Assembly (NCBI GenBank): GCA_965116595.1
Contig: OZ220708.1
Location: 2,418,001-2,482,000 of the forward strand
From: G963663315 sp963668255
GTDB lineage: Bacteria; Pseudomonadota; Gammaproteobacteria; Arenicellales; Poriferihabitantaceae
Direction of reading: 5' to 3'
Length of the DNA stretch: 64,000 nucleotides
Shown piece by piece: positions 59,311-64,000 of this stretch; within the stretch, counting starts at the first letter, position 1, and each line of letters starts with the position of its first letter. The position numbers were made by a program, and so were the translations under genes. The notes under the pieces were generated by a model that was not told where the DNA came from, did no database searches, and saw only the letters and a list, made by a program, of their open reading frames with translations.

Positions 59311-60663
59311 ATGGCAGTTTCACTAAAGCTTCCTCCCCAGGCGCTGGAGGCCGAACAATCACTGCTCGGAGGGTTGCTGCTTGATAATCTGAAATGGGAT
59401 GAAGTCATACAGGAGGTCGGCGACCAGGATTTTTACAGTCAGAACCATCGCTTGATTTTTCAGGCAATCGGCGGTTTGCACAGCGCCGGGGATCCTGCGG
59501 ATGCGATCACGACTTCGCAATGGCTGGCTTCACAAAACAAGCTGGAAGACGTGGGCGGCTTGACCTACATTGGAACCCTCGCGAATAATACGCCAAGTAC
59601 GGCAAACATTCTCACCTACGCCAAAATAGTCAGGGATCAATCAATACTGCGGTCGTTGATATCAGTTGCCAATGACATATCCGATCTGGCCTATAATCCG
59701 GAAGGAAAAATCCCGCGGGAGGTACTTGATCAGGCAGAAAATCTGGTTTTCGATATCTCGGAACGCGATGGAGCGCGTCAGCGGGGATTCACCCCGATCC
59801 AGGATCTGCTTGCGAGTTCGATCAATCGAATCGAAGCGTTATCCGAATCCCCGGAAGTGGTTACCGGTATCCCTACCGGATTTTCAGATGTCGATAGCGC
59901 GACATCCGGATTACAGCAAGGTGATCTGATCATCATAGCAGGTCGGCCTTCGATGGGTAAAACATCATTTGCGATGAATATTGCTGAATATGTTGCCGTG
60001 GATAAACACCTGCCAGTGGCGATTTTCAGTATGGAAATGCCAGGTGAGCAATTAGCGATGCGCATGTTATCGTCCCTGGGTCGGATCAACTCCAACAAGG
60101 TCAGAACCGGACGTTTGACTGATGAAGACTGGCCGAGACTGTATTCTGCATTAGGATTACTGGATAAGGCGCCTATCTTTATTGATGATTCCGCCGGGCT
60201 GAACACTCTGGATATACAATCAAGGGCACGGAGGTTGATGCGTGAAAACCAGGAACTGGGGCTGATAATTATTGATTATCTGCAGTTGATGAATGCCCCT
60301 GACAGCAATGAAAACCGTGCAACTGAAATATCCGGTATTACACGCGCATTGAAAATCCTGGCAAAGGAACTGAGAGTTCCCGTGGTCGCGCTCTCGCAGT
60401 TGAACCGGAGTCTTGAACAAAGACCCAACAAGCGGCCCGTGATGTCGGATTTAAGGGAATCGGGTGCGATTGAACAGGATGCAGATGTTATTTTCTTTAT
60501 TTACAGGGATGAAGTTTACAATGAGGAAACCAGCCAAAAAGGGGTGGCTGAACTGATTATCGGCAAACAGAGGAATGGCCCGATAGGCACTACGAGACTC
60601 ACCTTCAGAGGAGAGTTTACACGCTTCGAAAATTTTGCCTCGTCTCACATGGACACTGCATAG
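59311..60663 (+). CDS. dnaB: replicative DNA helicase DnaB
   Basis: Hexameric helicase of the replication fork, 450 residues, without an intein. The N-terminal domain starts PPQALEAEQSLLGGLLLDN; the RecA-like domain has Walker A AGRPSMGKTSFAMN, IFSMEMPGEQLAMRM, Walker B LIIIDYLQLM and VALSQLNRSLEQRPNKRPVMSDLRESGAIEQDAD. Its place after rplI and before alr is conserved in gammaproteobacteria. Confidence 0.97.
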   Translation: MAVSLKLPPQALEAEQSLLGGLLLDNLKWDEVIQEVGDQDFYSQNHRLIFQAIGGLHSAGDPADAITTSQWLASQNKLEDVGGLTYIGTLANNTPSTANILTYAKIVRDQSILRSLISVANDISDLAYNPEGKIPREVLDQAENLVFDISERDGARQRGFTPIQDLLASSINRIEALSESPEVVTGIPTGFSDVDSATSGLQQGDLIIIAGRPSMGKTSFAMNIAEYVAVDKHLPVAIFSMEMPGEQLAMRMLSSLGRINSNKVRTGRLTDEDWPRLYSALGLLDKAPIFIDDSAGLNTLDIQSRARRLMRENQELGLIIIDYLQLMNAPDSNENRATEISGITRALKILAKELRVPVVALSQLNRSLEQRPNKRPVMSDLRESGAIEQDADVIFFIYRDEVYNEETSQKGVAELIIGKQRNGPIGTTRLTFRGEFTRFENFASSHMDTA

Positions 60664-60668
60664 TCAAT

Positions 60669-61823
60669 TTGCCGATAGTCAATCCGGATGTCAAATTGTC
60701 CCTGACTGAAACCCGTCCATCACCGGAAATCGGGCTTCTGCGCGCTTGGGCGCTGATTGACTCCCAGGCGTTGCATCATAATATTTCGGTAATACGGAAA
60801 TACGCCCCCGGTTCCAGAATTCTGGCGGTGATCAAGGCGGATGCTTATGGACATGGTCTGGCCATCATTACTGAATTGATATACAAACAGGTTGATAGTT
60901 TCGCTGTGGCTACATTGGCTGAAGGTATTCTTTGCCGCCAAATCCAGAATTGCAGGTCGGTTGTGGTCCTGTCTGAATTCTGGCATCCGTCACAACTGGA
61001 GGATTTCCAGAAATATGATATTCAACCTGTGATCCATGGTCACCAGCAGGTTGGCTGGTTGCAGTCCTGGTCAGGGGGGCCGTTGACTGTATGGATCAAA
61101 TTCGAAACGGGTATGAATCGACTGGGTATTCCCGGTCAACAACTATCGGAAACCTGTGCTTTACTGCAGGCGCTTCCGTCAGTCAGGACAGTCAGAGTCA
61201 TTTCCCATTTAGCTAATGCCGATATTCCGGATGACCGGTATACTGACAGGCAACTTGAAAACTTTGAATCCGCTTCTTCATCAATACAATGCGAAATGAG
61301 CCTGGCAAATTCGGCGGGAATAATACGAAGAAAAGATACTCACAAGCACTGGGTCCGACCAGGTTTGATGTTGTACGGTGTTTCTCCATTCGCTGGCGGT
61401 GGTCAGGGTAATCTCAACCTGAAACCGGTAATGAATCTCAAAGCCCGGCTGATCTCGGTCAAAGCCGTCGACAGGAATCAGCCGATCGGATACGGTGGAA
61501 TCTATCGTTCCCATAGCCGGATGCGTATCGCGATTGTCGGGTTCGGTTATGGAGATGGTTACCCAAGGAATATTGATGCCAGAGCCTGTGTCCTGATTCA
61601 CGGGAAGAGGGCATCGATCACAGGTCGTATTTCTATGGACATGATTACGGTCGATGTCACGAGCCATACCGATGTTGAGGTCGGCGATGAAGTTACTTTG
61701 TGGGGAGAGGGTTTGCCGGTGGAAGAAGTTGCCGAGTGGGCACAAACCATACCTTATGAATTGTTGTGCAAGGTCACAGCCCGGATTCCCAGGATTGTGA
61801 CGGGGGATGCGAAACATGGCTAA
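60669..61823 (+). CDS. alr: alanine racemase
   Basis: PLP enzyme supplying D-alanine for peptidoglycan. Up to 384 residues. The PLP Lys lies in LAVIKADAYGHGL, and the second catalytic base Tyr is expected in PIGYGGIYRS; RPGLMLYGVSPF and SMDMITVDV are family landmarks. The frame starts with TTG at 60669, five bases after dnaB, and gives about 20 extra N-terminal residues; no in-frame ATG occurs before the conserved region, so the exact start is uncertain. Confidence 0.94.
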   Translation: MPIVNPDVKLSLTETRPSPEIGLLRAWALIDSQALHHNISVIRKYAPGSRILAVIKADAYGHGLAIITELIYKQVDSFAVATLAEGILCRQIQNCRSVVVLSEFWHPSQLEDFQKYDIQPVIHGHQQVGWLQSWSGGPLTVWIKFETGMNRLGIPGQQLSETCALLQALPSVRTVRVISHLANADIPDDRYTDRQLENFESASSSIQCEMSLANSAGIIRRKDTHKHWVRPGLMLYGVSPFAGGGQGNLNLKPVMNLKARLISVKAVDRNQPIGYGGIYRSHSRMRIAIVGFGYGDGYPRNIDARACVLIHGKRASITGRISMDMITVDVTSHTDVEVGDEVTLWGEGLPVEEVAEWAQTIPYELLCKVTARIPRIVTGDAKHG

Positions 61824-63183
61824 ATCTTCTTCAAAAACGACTTTTTTCTGTTCTGCGTGCGGCGCTGAAAACCTTAAATGGTCTGGACAATGTGGAGAAT
61901 GCGGCGATTGGAATACGCTGATCGAGCAGCAGGTTGAAAAAAACCCTGCGGCAGTAGGTCGATTTTCCGGATTTTCTCCAAAAGCCCGGATCGAGAAACT
62001 GGGTGACATCAGGATCAGTCAGACAGAAAGACTATCGAGCGGAAGCGCCGAATTTGACCGAGTGCTGGGAGGGGGCCTGGTGGCCGGGTCTGTTGTGCTC
62101 ATTGGCGGCGCCCCGGGGATTGGTAAATCCACTTTGTTGCTGCAAAACCTGTGTTGCATCAGTCTCAAATCGAAGGTGCTCTACGTAACCGGAGAGGAAT
62201 CCACCGAGCAAATTGCGTTGCGGTCGCATCGGCTGGGCCTGGACTCGACGCGAGTGAATGTGATGGCCGAAAACAGACTCGAGAATTTACTTGATGTCGT
62301 GAACCGGGAATCCCCCGGGGTTCTGGTCGCAGATTCAATCCAGACATTTTACAGCGACGCTTTGAGTGCAGCACCCGGCAGTGTTTCCCAGGTGCGTGAA
62401 TGTGCGGCAAGGTTGGTCAAATATGCGAAACACAGTAATTGCCGTCTGATCCTGGTAGGTCACGTGACCAAAGAGGGGGCTTTGGCTGGACCCCGTATCC
62501 TTGAGCACATGGTTGATTGTGTACTTTACTTCGAAGGTGACAGTTCGCATAGTTTTCGTGTGATTCGTGCTATCAAGAATCGATTCGGAGCCGTAAATGA
62601 GATCGGCGTATTTTCGATGACGGAGCAGGGATTGAAGGACGTGAGTAATCCTTCTGCGATGTTTGTCAGCAAGTATGGCGCTGAAAAACCCGGGAGCGTT
62701 GTTCTCGCAACACAGGAGGGCACCCGCCCCCTGCTGGTTGAAATTCAGGCGTTGGTAGATGATAGTGTTCTTGCCAACCCCAGGAGATTGTGTGTCGGGC
62801 TGGAACATAACCGACTGGCAATGTTACTCGCCATTGCCCATCGTCATGCAGGTATCTCGTTGAACAGTTACGATGTGTTCGTTAATGCGGCCGGAGGAAT
62901 CAAGGTAGTTGAAACCGGTTCCGATCTGGCTGTTTTGCTTGCAATCCTGTCAAGCATCAAAAATCGGGCGATGGGCAGTGACCTTGTTGTATTTGGTGAA
63001 ATCGGCTTGTCCGGGGAGTTGCGTCCGGTACAAAGAGGTATCGAGCGTCTGCGGGAGGCTCATAGATCAGGCTTCAAGCGTGCGTTGATTCCTGCAGCAA
63101 ACAAACCAAAGTCTCCGGTAAGTGGTCTGGAGATAATTGCACCCCGAAGAATAGAGGATGCAATACAAATACTGGAAATCTGA
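61816..63183 (+). CDS. radA: DNA repair protein RadA
   Basis: RecA-like ATPase that drives branch migration during recombination. About 455 residues: an N-terminal zinc finger (FFCSACGAENLKWSGQCGECGDWNTL), Walker A GGAPGIGKSTLL, the RadA-specific KNRFG motif and a C-terminal Lon-protease-like domain (LSGELRPVQRGIERLREAHRSGFKRALIP). ATG 61816 overlaps the end of alr by eight bases; an upstream start at 61807 is less likely. Confidence 0.95.
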   Translation: MAKSSSKTTFFCSACGAENLKWSGQCGECGDWNTLIEQQVEKNPAAVGRFSGFSPKARIEKLGDIRISQTERLSSGSAEFDRVLGGGLVAGSVVLIGGAPGIGKSTLLLQNLCCISLKSKVLYVTGEESTEQIALRSHRLGLDSTRVNVMAENRLENLLDVVNRESPGVLVADSIQTFYSDALSAAPGSVSQVRECAARLVKYAKHSNCRLILVGHVTKEGALAGPRILEHMVDCVLYFEGDSSHSFRVIRAIKNRFGAVNEIGVFSMTEQGLKDVSNPSAMFVSKYGAEKPGSVVLATQEGTRPLLVEIQALVDDSVLANPRRLCVGLEHNRLAMLLAIAHRHAGISLNSYDVFVNAAGGIKVVETGSDLAVLLAILSSIKNRAMGSDLVVFGEIGLSGELRPVQRGIERLREAHRSGFKRALIPAANKPKSPVSGLEIIAPRRIEDAIQILEI

Positions 63184-63192
63184 TCTTTCAAG

Positions 63193-63225
63193 TATAATCC
63201 ACGCTCCAGGCCTGATTAAGCCTGG
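63193..63225 (+). promoter_or_regulatory. candidate promoter and leader hairpin of the FKBP gene
   Basis: TATAAT at 63193-63198, just after the radA stop, is a consensus -10 element, though no good -35 is seen 17 bases upstream. A hairpin with 6-base arms (63206-63211 and 63220-63225) follows in the leader, and GGAG at 63241-63244 is the ribosome binding site. Confidence 0.4.
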
Positions 63226-63250
63226 CTATAAATTAAATAAGGAGTACAAG

Positions 63251-63970
63251 ATGTTCAAGAAATTTCAAACTGCGGTTGCCGTATTTATCCTGCTTGTCCC
63301 GATTTGTGTGCTGGCGCAAGAGGAACTCAAACTGGACACGGAGAACAAAACGTATAGTTACGCAATCGGTCTGAAACTCGGAGAAAGAGTACTTACGCAA
63401 TTCAATGCCGAAAATGGTTTTGAAATGCAGGCATTGATCGAGGGTCTGGTCACATCCATGTCCGGAAAAGACAGGTTGTTAAGTGACGATGATGTCGAAT
63501 TGATAATTCAAAAGGTGGAAATAGCGATGATGGACGAAGCAAACCAGAAAGCCCGGGAAAACCTGGATTCCGGCAGGTTATTTCTGGAGCAGAATAAATC
63601 CATGGAGGGGGTGACCATAACCCCAAGCGGCCTCCAGTACAAAGTACTCGTCGCAGGGGAGGGCGACAGTCCGTCTCTGACTGATACTGTTCTGGTTCAT
63701 TATCGTGGTACTGTAATAGATGGCACCGTGTTTGACAGCAGCTATGATCGAGGGGAACCTGCTTCATTTTCGTTGCAGTCGATTATTCCTGGCTGGCAGG
63801 AAGTACTGCAACTGATGAAACCAGGTGATAAATGGCAAGTGGTGTTACCGCCGGACCTGGCTTATGGCGATAGAGGCGCAGGGCAGATCATCGGTCCGAA
63901 TGAAGTACTGGTGTTTGAAATCGAGTTGCTGGAAGTCAGAAAATCAAAGAATCAAGTCACCGACGGTTGA
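63251..63970 (+). CDS. FKBP-type peptidyl-prolyl cis-trans isomerase, exported (FkpA/Mip-like)
   Basis: Periplasmic or outer-membrane folding helper of 239 residues. A Sec signal peptide (MFKKFQTAVAVFILLVPICVLA-Q) precedes an N-terminal dimerisation helix domain (YSYAIGLKLGERVL...) and the C-terminal FKBP domain: GDSPSLTDTVLVHYRGTVIDGTVFDSSYDRGEPASFSL, IIPGWQEVLQLMKPGDKWQVVLPPDLAYGDRG. The ATG at 63251 has GGAG upstream; the frame open from 63158 overlaps radA. The 30 bases after it to the window end show nothing. Confidence 0.93.
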   Translation: MFKKFQTAVAVFILLVPICVLAQEELKLDTENKTYSYAIGLKLGERVLTQFNAENGFEMQALIEGLVTSMSGKDRLLSDDDVELIIQKVEIAMMDEANQKARENLDSGRLFLEQNKSMEGVTITPSGLQYKVLVAGEGDSPSLTDTVLVHYRGTVIDGTVFDSSYDRGEPASFSLQSIIPGWQEVLQLMKPGDKWQVVLPPDLAYGDRGAGQIIGPNEVLVFEIELLEVRKSKNQVTDG

Positions 63971-64000
63971 GCGCCGGGTCGTTTCCCGCGATTAATACGG

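Noticed and set aside
1..64000. CRISPR arrays, tRNA and rRNA genes, inteins
   Set aside because: No regularly spaced repeats, cloverleaf-like sequences or rRNA-like tracts were seen on either strand, and dnaB, a frequent intein host, is uninterrupted.

Overview
The window reads as a chromosome segment of an uncultivated-type marine gammaproteobacterium. The evidence is the set of conserved gene orders: rph-rdgB, ftsK-lolA-crcB-serS-dapB, carA-carB-greA, lepA-lepB-rnc-era-recO, aceE-aceF-lpdA with a single-chain pyruvate dehydrogenase E1, and rpsF-rpsR-rplI-dnaB-alr-radA. Base composition is moderate. No tRNA, rRNA or CRISPR array was seen. Non-ATG starts (TTG, GTG) look common.

Layout. Positions 1-5400 hold the 5' part of gpmI, rdgB, rph, an acetyltransferase and a guanidino-amidinohydrolase on the minus strand, then metY on the plus strand. 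Positions 5500-8800 hold a ProVWX-type importer for quaternary ammonium or sulfonium osmolytes, followed by fdhD. Positions 9900-17450 form one minus-strand amide/urea utilisation operon: a Tat-exported binding protein, two permeases, two ATPases, an acetamidase/formamidase and a glutamine-synthetase-like ligase. Positions 17700-30800 are housekeeping genes. They are interrupted by a complete insertion sequence (24310-25687) that landed in the last codons of dapB and left a 16-bp target duplication. Positions 30780-33400 hold a beta-carbonic anhydrase, a VOC protein, an HD protein and an AEC transporter.

The most interesting part is the minus-strand operon at 33426-37175. It encodes a DddP-like M24 protein, a small SnoaL-like protein broken by a probable frameshift, a SnoaL-like/DmdA-like (GcvT family) fusion protein, and an NQO1-like flavin reductase. 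DddP cleaves and DmdA demethylates dimethylsulfoniopropionate (DMSP). The cluster therefore looks like a DMSP or related osmolyte catabolic unit, but the DddP-like protein keeps all six metal ligands and appears to have lost the proposed catalytic base. Its true substrate is open.

Positions 37200-40900 are accessory: a DUF1778/GNAT toxin-antitoxin pair with a clear operator, a YefM antitoxin with only a stump of its YoeB toxin, two exported proteins of unknown function, and an XRE regulator behind a large nested dyad. Positions 41000-47250 hold a peroxiredoxin, HtpX, a short-chain dehydrogenase, a Gfo/Idh/MocA oxidoreductase, AlaX, MobA and a tungstate-type TupBC pair without its binding protein. 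From 47400 to the end the window is again core: translation, secretion, RNA processing, pyruvate dehydrogenase, ribosomal proteins, replicative helicase, alanine racemase, RadA and an exported FKBP isomerase.
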